This document shows positions 26,544 to 34,646 of a stretch of 64,000 nucleotides of DNA, one piece after another. The stretch comes from Limnoglobus roseus. Lineage in GTDB: Bacteria > Planctomycetota > Planctomycetia > Gemmatales > Gemmataceae. Below the pieces are notes generated by a model, which saw nothing but the letters and a program-made list of their open reading frames with translations, did not search any database and was not told the origin of the DNA. The translations under genes were made by a program, and so were the position numbers. The stretch lies in contig NZ_CP042425.1 of assembly GCF_008254045.1 (NCBI RefSeq), forward strand, positions 6,696,001-6,760,000, given 5' to 3'. Position 1 is the stretch's first letter. Each line of letters opens with the position of its first letter.

Positions 26544-27946
26544 GCGACCCGCCGCCCGCCTTCGAGGCGGATCGTCTGATCGACGCACCGGGGAATCTCT
26601 TCGCGGTTGTGCGTCACGAAGATCAGTGTCTGGTCATCGACCAAGTTCGCGTCGAGCCAGTTGCGGATGCGCCCGGCAGTGGCCGTGTCGAGGCCCTGAA
26701 ACGGCTCGTCGAGGATCAACAACCGCGGCCGCTTGACCAACGAGCGAATCAGCAAAACCAACCGCTGCTGCCCGGTCGAGAGCTGGCGGAACGGGCGCGC
26801 GGCCAACGCCGTCACGCCGAACGTCTCGAACAATTCTCGAACCCGCTCCGCTTCTGGCACGCTCGGCTCGCGGTACAGCAGTGCGTCGTGGTAGCCGGTG
26901 GCGGCGGCTTCGAAGCCGGTCAGCGGTTCGTTGAAGTAGAGGTGGAACTCCGGCGAGACCAGCCCGATTTTCCGCTTCACATCCCAGATCGTTTCACCAC
27001 TGCCACGCCGTCGGCCGAACAATCGAACGTCATTGCTGAACGCCTGCGGGTGGTCGCCGCACGCGAGGGCCAAGAGCGTCGTCTTGCCCGCCCCGTTCGG
27101 CCCGACCAGCGCCCACCGGTCCCCTTCGCGGACCGTCCACGACAAGTCCGAGAGAATCGCCTTCCCCCCGTGGCGAACGGTGACGTGCGAGAGTTCCAGC
27201 ACCGGAACCGCAGGGCTTGCGGAGTGGTGAGGCTTCTCTTGCGGTGCGATCACCGGGGCCGGTTCGGCCGTGCCGGGAAGTTCGAGGCAGTGCGTCACCC
27301 ACGCCGGGACGGCCTCGGCCTTCGTGATGAGCATAAGCCGTTGGCCCGCGGCGACGAGGTTGCCGAGGAGGGCCGTCAATTCGTCCCGGCCGGCCGCGTC
27401 GATGCCCATGAAGGGGTCGTCGAGGATCAGCAACCGCGGCTTCAGGAGCAACCCCCGAACGATGCGGGCACGACGGGTCTGGCCGTTGGACAGCTTCATC
27501 AACGAGAGCGACAACTGTTGCTCGATCCCAAACTGCCGGGCCAGAGACTCGATGGTTTCGTCATCGGCGGCAAGGCCCGACCGGAGGAACTCGCGCAGGG
27601 TCAACGGGTGTTCCACGTCGGCGAATTCGAACCGCTGCTGATAGTACGACCCGGCATAGGAGAACAGCCGCGAGTTTTCCTTGAACGAGACGAGGTGAAT
27701 CACGTCGCTCGGATACCGAGCGGCGAACCGCGCGACCATCGGCCATATGATCGTGCCGCCCACGACGCGATGCCGGCCGAGCAGGGCTTCGGCGAGCGTC
27801 GTTTTGCCGCTGGCGGTCGGCCCGGTGATGGCCCACGTTTCTCCGTCGCGGACCGTCCACGAAAGGTTCGCCAAGGCGGGCGAGCCGCCGGCCCGCGCGA
27901 GGGTCACGTTGGACAGTTCAATCAGGGTCTGGTCGGTGGTGTTCAC
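26540..27946 (-). CDS. ABC ATPase with two nucleotide-binding domains (ModF-like)
   Basis: A 468-residue soluble protein with two ABC modules. The first has Walker A GPTASGKTTLAE, signature LSNGQTRRARI and Walker B LLILDDPFMGID; the second has GPNGAGKTTLL, LSTGQQRLVLL and LLILDEPFQGLD. Both modules keep intact ATPase motifs. Length and arrangement match ModF/PhrA-type proteins. No membrane component is encoded beside it, so it may serve a distant permease or a non-transport role. Confidence 0.82.
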   Translation of the reverse strand: MNTTDQTLIELSNVTLARAGGSPALANLSWTVRDGETWAITGPTASGKTTLAEALLGRHRVVGGTIIWPMVARFAARYPSDVIHLVSFKENSRLFSYAGSYYQQRFEFADVEHPLTLREFLRSGLAADDETIESLARQFGIEQQLSLSLMKLSNGQTRRARIVRGLLLKPRLLILDDPFMGIDAAGRDELTALLGNLVAAGQRLMLITKAEAVPAWVTHCLELPGTAEPAPVIAPQEKPHHSASPAVPVLELSHVTVRHGGKAILSDLSWTVREGDRWALVGPNGAGKTTLLALACGDHPQAFSNDVRLFGRRRGSGETIWDVKRKIGLVSPEFHLYFNEPLTGFEAAATGYHDALLYREPSVPEAERVRELFETFGVTALAARPFRQLSTGQQRLVLLIRSLVKRPRLLILDEPFQGLDTATAGRIRNWLDANLVDDQTLIFVTHNREEIPRCVDQTIRLEGGRRVA

Positions 27947-28095
27947 GGCGTCGAATCAATCCATTTCGGGTAGGGCAAGTTTGCCATTCTATTGCAACAA
28001 CGGCGGAAATTCGGGCGGCGACCGTCTATTCTCTCGGCCGGCGTGTTCCTATACTCACTTTTTGAACTACAGCACTCTGTTTTCGTGGAGACGAT

Positions 28096-28338
28096 ATGGC
28101 CGACCGAATGTCAACCGCGACCCGCATGGACCGGGCGCGGGATAATGCCGCGATTTCGCGGGCCGTGAACGGTGCCCTGAAGCGGAAGGAACGAGCGAGC
28201 CGCGACAAGCGGATGACCGCGATCGTCAAGAAGGGCAGCCTGCCGTACATCCCGTCGGTGATGAGCTGGCTGAGCGTGAAGCTCGACAAGCCGTCCACGC
28301 AGATCACGCAAGACGAAGTGAACAACCTCGTCAAGTAA
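28096..28338 (+). CDS. small basic conserved protein
   Basis: An 80-residue Lys/Arg-rich protein (MADRMSTATRMDRARDNAAIS…) starting at ATG 28096 with GGAGACG eight bases before. It is basic and highly soluble, with a C-terminal hydrophobic patch IPSVMSWLSVKLDKP. Nucleic-acid binding is plausible from composition only. It is followed within 15 bases by a long terminator, consistent with a well-expressed independent gene. I do not recognise the family. Confidence 0.65.
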   Translation: MADRMSTATRMDRARDNAAISRAVNGALKRKERASRDKRMTAIVKKGSLPYIPSVMSWLSVKLDKPSTQITQDEVNNLVK

Positions 28339-28352
28339 ACCGCACCCGCATT

Positions 28353-28392
28353 AACGGAACCGCCCGCGGCAAATGCCGCGGGCGGTTCCGTT
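28353..28392. terminator. 18-bp perfect bidirectional terminator
   Basis: Arms 28353-28370 and 28375-28392 are perfectly complementary with a 4-base loop (AAAT). It lies between the small basic gene and the convergent serpin gene. The A/T-containing ends give short tracts in both directions. Confidence 0.8.
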
Positions 28393-28405
28393 TGACGATC
28401 CTCGG

Positions 28406-29653
28406 TCACGCCTTCGGATTACTCACCCGGCCCGTGAACAGGAGCGTGTTGGTGGGGTTGTGCCGGATCGCGAACAGGAACGGGTGATCGGCCTTGAAGA
28501 TCTTCCGTTCCGAAGGATCTCGCACACTGCGAACGCCAACGGCGACGCCGGTCGCGGCGGCGGCTTCGGTTCCTTCCTCGTTCACGTCGCAGTACGCCTT
28601 GTGGACCACCGTCGTGATTGCCAACTCTCCCTCCGGCTTGCTCGTGACCATCCCGCCGAAGTCGGCCTTCTCGAAGTTGAAGGCGTCGGTCATGCCCATC
28701 GCCTTCAGCGTGTCGTTCAAGGTGTACTCGGTGCTCACCTTGAACTTCGGCAGGTAAATCTGCACCTCGCCCGCCGGCTTCAACTCGCTGATCGACTTCG
28801 CCACCGAATCGGCGGTAAACTTCGCTTCGAAGTCCGCCAACCCGTCGTTCGCTTTCGGCAGAAAGATGAGCATGGAAGTTTGCTGCCCGGAGTAGGGTAG
28901 TTCCAGCAACTGCACTTCTTCCGTCTCGTGCATCCTCACGCGCGACTTCTGGAACATCATCGGCACGTCCAGCTTCGTGCCGTCTGCCAACTGGAACGGG
29001 GCGTCTTTCGTCGCCGTCTTGACGAACGGTTTCTCCCACTGTCCCTTGTAATAGATCGCGTTGACGATGACGAGCCGCGTGAGACTGTTGATCGTCCTCT
29101 CGGCGAACAGATTCTGAATCTTATCCTTGGTCTGATCGGCCGCCCATTTGTTGATCGCGAGCCGCGTTTTCTCCGCTTCGGCGGTGAAGTCCACGTCGTT
29201 CAGTTCGGCCGCGTACTCGCCGACGACCTTCTTGAACTCGGCCCGCCACGGGTAGCCCTTCTGCGCGTAGATCGCGTTCGCGACGTGCAGTTGGTACGGC
29301 CTCGACTTTCGTTCCGGGCCGCCGTAGAGGGCGAAGACCAATCGGGCGAACCGCTTGTGCTGTTCCGGCCGGTCGGCGGGTTCGGGTAACCGCAACGTCT
29401 TGGTCATCTGGGTGAGCGTTTCGCCCTTCGCCCCGGCCGCCGTCATGCCGAGGGCGCAACTGATGCTCAGCGGCGAGACGAAGACGTTCCCCTTTTGCGA
29501 CTTCAATTGGCTGTAGAGGTCGATCGCGAACGGGTTCACGCCAGTCGTGCTACCGAGGTCCGCGACCGGCGACTCGGCGGCGTTGAGGGGCATGATTGCT
29601 CCCAGAGAGAGGAGGCCGGCAGAATGGAGAAAGGTGCGGCGGTTCAGAAACAT
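28406..29653 (-). CDS. Tat-exported serpin
   Basis: A 415-residue serine-protease-inhibitor-fold protein. The N terminus FLNRRTFLHSAGLLSLGA is a twin-arginine signal, so it is probably folded before export. The serpin hallmarks are VFVSPLSISCALGMTAAGAKG, NAIYYKGQWEKPF, the hinge NEEGTEAAAATG and the C-terminal HPFLFAIRHNPTNTLLFTGRV. The hinge has the small residues needed for inhibitory insertion, so it is likely an active inhibitor; the reactive loop GVRSVRDPSER suggests trypsin-like targets, but P1 cannot be fixed. ATG 29651-29653 is used instead of the upstream codons. Confidence 0.88.
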   Translation of the reverse strand: MFLNRRTFLHSAGLLSLGAIMPLNAAESPVADLGSTTGVNPFAIDLYSQLKSQKGNVFVSPLSISCALGMTAAGAKGETLTQMTKTLRLPEPADRPEQHKRFARLVFALYGGPERKSRPYQLHVANAIYAQKGYPWRAEFKKVVGEYAAELNDVDFTAEAEKTRLAINKWAADQTKDKIQNLFAERTINSLTRLVIVNAIYYKGQWEKPFVKTATKDAPFQLADGTKLDVPMMFQKSRVRMHETEEVQLLELPYSGQQTSMLIFLPKANDGLADFEAKFTADSVAKSISELKPAGEVQIYLPKFKVSTEYTLNDTLKAMGMTDAFNFEKADFGGMVTSKPEGELAITTVVHKAYCDVNEEGTEAAAATGVAVGVRSVRDPSERKIFKADHPFLFAIRHNPTNTLLFTGRVSNPKA

Positions 29654-29742
29654 CTTCGAACTCCCAACGGGTGACGGTGCATCGTACACCCGATGAGACG
29701 GGTTTGCCGGTCGCGGAGATGGGGAGTGTTACAAACCCGTTG

Positions 29743-29790
29743 CAGAACGCGAACGGCCCGAAGGTTTCCCTTCGGGCCGTTCGCGTTCTG
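29743..29790 (-). terminator. 22-bp perfect terminator hairpin
   Basis: Arms 29743-29764 and 29769-29790 pair without mismatch around a TTTC loop. It sits just after the stop of the minus-strand zinc peptidase gene. No long T tract follows. Confidence 0.75.
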
Positions 29791-29795
29791 GGGCG

Positions 29796-30668
29796 TTACA
29801 GGTCGAGCGGCGCGACTCGCGGGTTGAACAGCACGTCAAGTGCCTCCTTGCTCGCGTTGCCGGTTTCGAAGCCCTTCATGAAAAACTTTTCCCGCTGGGC
29901 GGCGCTGCCGTGGGTGAAGGACTCGGGTGAGGTCCACCCTCGCATTTTCTTCTGAATGCGATCGTCACCGATGGCTTGAGCCGTCTTGATGATCGACGCC
30001 ATGTCGTTGCGATTGAAGAGGTTGGGATTCTTCTTCGACGCCTGGTTGGCCCACACGCCGGCAAGGTAGTCGGCCTGTAGTTCCAGGCGAATACCGCCGT
30101 TCTCCCCTTCTCGCTTGCGGAACTCCTCCACTCGGGTGTTATACCCCAACAGATTCTGGACGTGGTGGCCGACCTCGTGCGCGACGACATACGCGCGAGA
30201 AGCATCCCCCTTGTCCCCGCCGAGTTTCTTTTCGAGTTCGTCGAAGAACGTGGGATCGAGAAACACCTTGCGGCTCACCGGGCAGTAGAACGGCCCCACA
30301 GCCGACGGAGCAGTACCACACCCGCCACTGTCTACACTCTCCGAGAAAAGGACCATGCCGGGGTGTTCGTACCGCTTGCGGTAGTTGTCGCGAAAGTATG
30401 CGTCCCAGACCTCTTCGGTAGACCCCAACACTTTGCGGGCAAAGTGATAGTGCTCATCCTCCGTCGGGGGCGTGTCGGTTTTCCGCTTCTCGCCCATGCG
30501 GCCGCCGATTTTGTCTGCAACCTGTTTGGCCTGATTCGGGTCGATGCCGAGGAAGTACGCGAGGGCCACTGCCACGATGGTCAGCATCCCACCGCCGGCC
30601 GCAACCGCGGGGCCGGCACCGCGGCGGTCCTCGACGTTCGAGCTTTCCGATTGTCCCGACCAGTCCAT
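29796..30668 (-). CDS. YpfJ-family neutral zinc metallopeptidase
   Basis: A 290-residue protein with one N-terminal membrane helix (about 25-42, LTIVAVALAYFLGI) and a zinc-metalloprotease domain carrying HEVGHHVQNLLG. The neighbourhood matches the family (SGGCGTAPSAVGPFYCP, RKVFLDPTFFDELEKKLG, RLELQADYLAGVWA). Known YpfJ members are neutral zinc peptidases of unknown substrate. It lies 22 bases before a DUF2237 gene on the same strand. Confidence 0.85.
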   Translation of the reverse strand: MDWSGQSESSNVEDRRGAGPAVAAGGGMLTIVAVALAYFLGIDPNQAKQVADKIGGRMGEKRKTDTPPTEDEHYHFARKVLGSTEEVWDAYFRDNYRKRYEHPGMVLFSESVDSGGCGTAPSAVGPFYCPVSRKVFLDPTFFDELEKKLGGDKGDASRAYVVAHEVGHHVQNLLGYNTRVEEFRKREGENGGIRLELQADYLAGVWANQASKKNPNLFNRNDMASIIKTAQAIGDDRIQKKMRGWTSPESFTHGSAAQREKFFMKGFETGNASKEALDVLFNPRVAPLDL

Positions 30669-30690
30669 GTTGTTCTCTCCAGGGGTGAGG

Positions 30691-31065
30691 CTAGACGGCC
30701 TGTGTGACGGCGTTCTTTTGGAGGTCTTCGAGATCGACGTATTCCAGCGTCGAGATGTGCGTGGCTTCCAGCACGATCGGGGCGGGCACCCCGGACTCCA
30801 TCGCTTCCTTCCACCGGGTGACGCACACGCACCAGCGGTCGCCGGGCCGCAGGCCGGGGAAACCGTACTGCGGATTCGGCGTGCTGAGGTCGTTGCCGAT
30901 GGCCTTCTGGAAGGCCAGGAACTCGGCCGTCACCTGCGTGCAGACGAGGTGCAAGCCGACGTCGTCCATGCCGGTGTCGCAGCAGCCGTTGCGATAGAAG
31001 CCGGTCAGCGGCTTGGTCGAACAAGATTGGAGCGGGCCGCCGAGGACGTTCTTGGCCGTTGGCAT
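30691..31065 (-). CDS. DUF2237 family protein
   Basis: A 124-residue protein of the DUF2237 family: VLGGPLQSCSTKPLTGFYRNGCC, GMDDVGLHLVCTQVT, and LRPGDRWCVCVTRWKEA, with conserved cysteines. Family function is unknown, though members occur widely in bacteria. It shares a minus-strand unit with the zinc peptidase (25-30 base spacings) and lies just downstream of malate dehydrogenase. Confidence 0.88.
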   Translation of the reverse strand: MPTAKNVLGGPLQSCSTKPLTGFYRNGCCDTGMDDVGLHLVCTQVTAEFLAFQKAIGNDLSTPNPQYGFPGLRPGDRWCVCVTRWKEAMESGVPAPIVLEATHISTLEYVDLEDLQKNAVTQAV

Positions 31066-31097
31066 GGGTGCGATCTCCGGGTGTGGTGCCGTTCAGG

Positions 31098-32123
31098 TTA
31101 GCCGGGCAATAGGTCTTTCACGGCGTCCTTTTCTTCGAGCAGTTCGTTCAGCGTCTTCTGGAACGCGGCTTGGCCGAAGGCGTCGAGTTTCACGCCCTCG
31201 ACGACCGTGTAATTCCCCTTGCCGTCTGTCGTGACCGGGTAGCCAAAGACGAGGCCCTTCGGCACGCCGTACTCGCCGGTGGAGACGACGGCCGCGCTCG
31301 TCCAGTCGCCGGACGGCGTGCCGCTCACGAACGTCTTGACGTGGTCGATCGCGCCGTTCGCGGCCGACATCGCGCTCGACAGCCCGCGGGCCTTGATGAT
31401 CGCCGCCCCGCGGTTCTGGCACTGCGGCACGTAAGTTCCTTCGAGCCAGGCCCGGTCGGTGATGACCTCGGTCGCCGGCTTCCCCTTAATCTTCGCGTTG
31501 GTGAAGTCCGGGTACTGCGTGTTCGAGTGGTTGCCCCAGATGGTGACGTTCGTCACGTCCTCGTTCTTAGCCCCGGCCTTCACGGCGAGCGCGGAGACGG
31601 CCCGGTTGTGGTCGAGCCGTGTCATGGCGTGCCAGCGATCAGCAGCAATTTCGCGGCCGTTCGAGTACGCAACGAGGCAGTTCGTGTTGCACGGGTTGCC
31701 GACGATCAGGATGCGCACGTCGCTGGCGGCGTTCTTCGCGAGCGCCTTCCCTTGGCCGACGAAAATCTTCCCGTTCAGGCCGAGCAAGTCCTTGCGCTCC
31801 ATCCCTGGCCCGCGCGGCGCGGCCCCGACGAGCAGCGCCCAGTTCACGCCGTTGAACGCCTTGTTCGCATCGTCCGTCACCACCACGTCGAGCAGCGTTG
31901 GGAAGCCGCAGTCGAGCAACTCCATCGCGTTGCCTTCGGCGATGTCGAGCGGTTGGCGGGCCGTCGGGTTCGGCGGCGTCCAGTCGGGCTTCTTCGGAAT
32001 CTCCAACAGGTGAAGGATGACCTTCGTCTCCGGGCCGAACACCTCACCGGACGCGAGTCGCGCGAGCATCGCGTAGGAAACCTGACCGCCCGCCCCGGTG
32101 ACGGCCACTTTCATCGTCTTCAT
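31098..32123 (-). CDS. mdh: malate dehydrogenase (cytosolic type)
   Basis: A 341-residue NAD-dependent malate dehydrogenase of the MDH2 / cytosolic branch, interconverting malate and oxaloacetate in the TCA cycle. Visible are the nucleotide fold VAVTGAGGQVSYAMLARL, GAAPRGPGMERKDLL with the mobile-loop arginines, GNPCNTN, the catalytic Asp and Arg in TRLDHNRA, and the catalytic His in WGNHSNTQYPD. Length is normal. It starts a unit that continues with DUF2237. Confidence 0.95.
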   Translation of the reverse strand: MKTMKVAVTGAGGQVSYAMLARLASGEVFGPETKVILHLLEIPKKPDWTPPNPTARQPLDIAEGNAMELLDCGFPTLLDVVVTDDANKAFNGVNWALLVGAAPRGPGMERKDLLGLNGKIFVGQGKALAKNAASDVRILIVGNPCNTNCLVAYSNGREIAADRWHAMTRLDHNRAVSALAVKAGAKNEDVTNVTIWGNHSNTQYPDFTNAKIKGKPATEVITDRAWLEGTYVPQCQNRGAAIIKARGLSSAMSAANGAIDHVKTFVSGTPSGDWTSAAVVSTGEYGVPKGLVFGYPVTTDGKGNYTVVEGVKLDAFGQAAFQKTLNELLEEKDAVKDLLPG

Positions 32124-32201
32124 GAGCTAACCTCGGTTCGGCTGGAAGGGAGAACCCGATGGGTTCAAGCTATTCAGCCGCCGACGCGACTCAAGGGGCG
32201 A

Positions 32202-34304
32202 TTACTTCACGAGCCACGCCGCGACCTTCTCGTCGGCCCACTTCTCGGCCGAGTGGGTGAATCCTTTCACCGGCGACAATCCGTTGAGGTTCGGCACCTC
32301 CGCGTTGTGAGAGAGTAAGCTCTCGGGCGCGCACAGGGTCAGAAGCGACAGCAGGCCGCCGTACTTGACAGCACACGGCAAGAGCATGGGGTCGTTCGTG
32401 GACGTTACCTTCTCGAACGAAAACTGATTCAGATCGGCGGCCGACTTCCCCACTGCATCGCCGGTGAGGGCCTTTGCAAGAACGGCCCACAGTCCTGCCT
32501 CGCCCCAACCGACAAGGTGGACGCTCTTCGCCTTCAACCCCGTCTTGACGAAACCGATGGCGGTGAGCAGATCGTGTACACGATTCGCCAAGAGGGTGCG
32601 GTTGTAGCCGAAGGTGTAGCCGGCGTAGGTCGGATCGACCTTCCACGGCTTCGCGGGCTGTTGCTCGCCGGTGCCGAGCAGGTCCGGGGCGAGGATTGCG
32701 AACCCGGCGTCCAGCAAAAGCTTCGCGGCCGGCACGAGTTTGCCGTCGGCGAGGACCGACGCCTTGCCGTCCGGGTGTGCCCAAACGACAACCTTCTCGC
32801 CGGTGAACTTTGGCCCAATCACGCCGAGGCACGGCACTGCGTCTGCTTCATCCGTGCGGCCGATGATCGCGCGGTGCAGGACAAACCCGTCGTGCTTCGA
32901 TTCGAGTGGCCCTTTGCGAACGACGACCTCGTTCGGCAGGTGGCTGTTGACCATCGCGCGGAGGGCGGCGCGGTGGGTTTGTTGATAGGCGATCCCCACC
33001 GCTAGGTCCTGCGCGTCGTGGACCGACTTCAGCCACGCCACGTCACGGCGGGTCATCTCTTTTCGCAATTCGGCGATCCCCTTCTCGTCCGCCGGCCGCG
33101 GGGGGTCGGCGTCGTAGACGCTCAACTCTTTCGGCGGCACCGGAACGAACGGCGGTTCCGCGATGACTTCGTCGCGGCCCATCAGGTGCTTCACGAACCA
33201 CGAGTACATGAACTCGCGGGCGGGTTGGTTGTAGTTGTGGCCGTACTCCAGCCACGCCTTCGCCTGCACGTTCTCGGGCTTGCCGTAGAACTCGTAGACC
33301 CTCTTGATTTCCGGCAGACCGTACCCGTCCTTCAGGAAGTTCTTCGTCCAGTCGTTGGCGCACGACATCGCCATCGGCTTCGGGGCGAACATCGCGGCGA
33401 CCTCGACGTTCGTCGTTCGCACCCGCAGGAGCGAACAGTTCTCGCAGGTGCAGCCGCCCTGCATCTCAGTCGAAACCATCACCGCCGGGAAAGCCGCCGC
33501 AGGGCGGTCGTCGATCGCGCAAAGCAGGAACGTCTGCGTGCCGCCGCCGGACGCCCCGGTGACGCCGACCCGCTTCGCGTCCACGTCCGGCAGACTTTCG
33601 AGGAAGTCGTAAGCCCGGATCATGTTCCACGTTTGCAGGCCCATCATGTTGTGCCCGCGGAGTTCCGCCTCGACGTCCGTAAAGCCGGTGCGGTGTGCCA
33701 GTTTCGTGCTGTCCGCGTAGCCGACCATGTCGAACGTAAAGGCGACGAAGCCGAGTTTCGCCAGCGTCGCGCACGGAGCCTGGAGCGGGTAGAGCGCACT
33801 TTCGCGCGTCCCTTCGGCCTTGTTCTTCAACTGGGCGGCCACCTCTTTCTCGGGTGCAGTGTAGAACCGCCCGTCGTTCCAGTGCCCGTGTGCGAACAGC
33901 ACGGCCGGCCGCTTCGCCTCGCCCTTCGCAGTGGGCCGGTAGAGATTCCCGCTGACGTAATGGCCAGGCATGCTGGCGAAGAACACTTTCTCGATCGTGT
34001 AACCGTCCCGCTCGATCTTGCCGTGAATGACGGGCTTTAGCGGTAACTTCTCCGGCAGCGGCCAAAGGCCGGTCGCCACCAAGAGTTGTTCGCGGAGGCG
34101 TTTCTTGCGGTCCTCCCAATCGGCCAGCGTCTTCGGCACCTTGAAGGGAAAGTAATCGTTGAGCGTCTTCGGCGGCCCGAGGCGATAATCCGTTGGCTTG
34201 TCCGAATCGGTGAACACCTGCGTCGGATCGGCCGCCAGCGAGGTGCCAAGCGTGGCCAAGGGCGAAGCGGCCGCGGCCGCCAGCAAACTGCGGCGGGTGA
34301 GCAT
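32202..34304 (-). CDS. Tat-exported double alpha/beta hydrolase (acetyl xylan esterase-like)
   Basis: A 700-residue protein with a Tat signal (MLTRRSLLAAAAASPLATLG). The first alpha/beta-hydrolase domain (about 80-370) has the nucleophile elbow GASGGGTQ and a late His (EYGHNYN). The second (about 470-700) has the elbow GWGEAGLW, where the nucleophile position is Gly, not Ser, so this half is probably non-catalytic and may bind substrate. Related proteins in planctomycetes are esterases acting on acylated plant or algal polysaccharide. Confidence 0.8.
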   Translation of the reverse strand: MLTRRSLLAAAAASPLATLGTSLAADPTQVFTDSDKPTDYRLGPPKTLNDYFPFKVPKTLADWEDRKKRLREQLLVATGLWPLPEKLPLKPVIHGKIERDGYTIEKVFFASMPGHYVSGNLYRPTAKGEAKRPAVLFAHGHWNDGRFYTAPEKEVAAQLKNKAEGTRESALYPLQAPCATLAKLGFVAFTFDMVGYADSTKLAHRTGFTDVEAELRGHNMMGLQTWNMIRAYDFLESLPDVDAKRVGVTGASGGGTQTFLLCAIDDRPAAAFPAVMVSTEMQGGCTCENCSLLRVRTTNVEVAAMFAPKPMAMSCANDWTKNFLKDGYGLPEIKRVYEFYGKPENVQAKAWLEYGHNYNQPAREFMYSWFVKHLMGRDEVIAEPPFVPVPPKELSVYDADPPRPADEKGIAELRKEMTRRDVAWLKSVHDAQDLAVGIAYQQTHRAALRAMVNSHLPNEVVVRKGPLESKHDGFVLHRAIIGRTDEADAVPCLGVIGPKFTGEKVVVWAHPDGKASVLADGKLVPAAKLLLDAGFAILAPDLLGTGEQQPAKPWKVDPTYAGYTFGYNRTLLANRVHDLLTAIGFVKTGLKAKSVHLVGWGEAGLWAVLAKALTGDAVGKSAADLNQFSFEKVTSTNDPMLLPCAVKYGGLLSLLTLCAPESLLSHNAEVPNLNGLSPVKGFTHSAEKWADEKVAAWLVK

Positions 34305-34424
34305 GATGTTTTCTCCGGGGGAGTCGAAGGGTTGTTACCGAGGGTACGCAGCCGATGTGTTCGGGTCAATGAGGGAACGCCCTTGCCGCGGCGGGAACGG
34401 GTTCGGATGATTCACCGTACACCG

Positions 34425-34507
34425 GGGCGAGTGGCGGAATGGCAGACGCCGGGGACTTAAAATCCCCTATCAGCAATGGTGTGCGGGTTCGAGTCCCGCC
34501 TCGCCCA
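34425..34507 (+). tRNA. tRNA-Leu (anticodon UAA)
   Basis: An 83-base cloverleaf. The 7-bp acceptor GGGCGAG/CTCGCCC is perfect, the anticodon stem GGGGA/TCCCC encloses a loop with TAA at 34458-34460, and the long variable arm of class II tRNAs and GGTTCGAGTCC in the T arm are present. The 3' CCA is not encoded. An integrase gene starts its 3' end 140 bases away, which marks this tRNA as the likely integration target. Confidence 0.95.
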
Positions 34508-34646
34508 CTTGATGCAACGGAGTGCAGATCGATGAAAATGGGTGAATTCCCTTCTGTTTCTGCTCTTTTCTCCTCTTGGGGCCCGTCAGACGCTTCCCCG
34601 CCGGGAGTGTAAATGGGTGCAGCCGGCTGCTGATCGGTGCGAGTGT

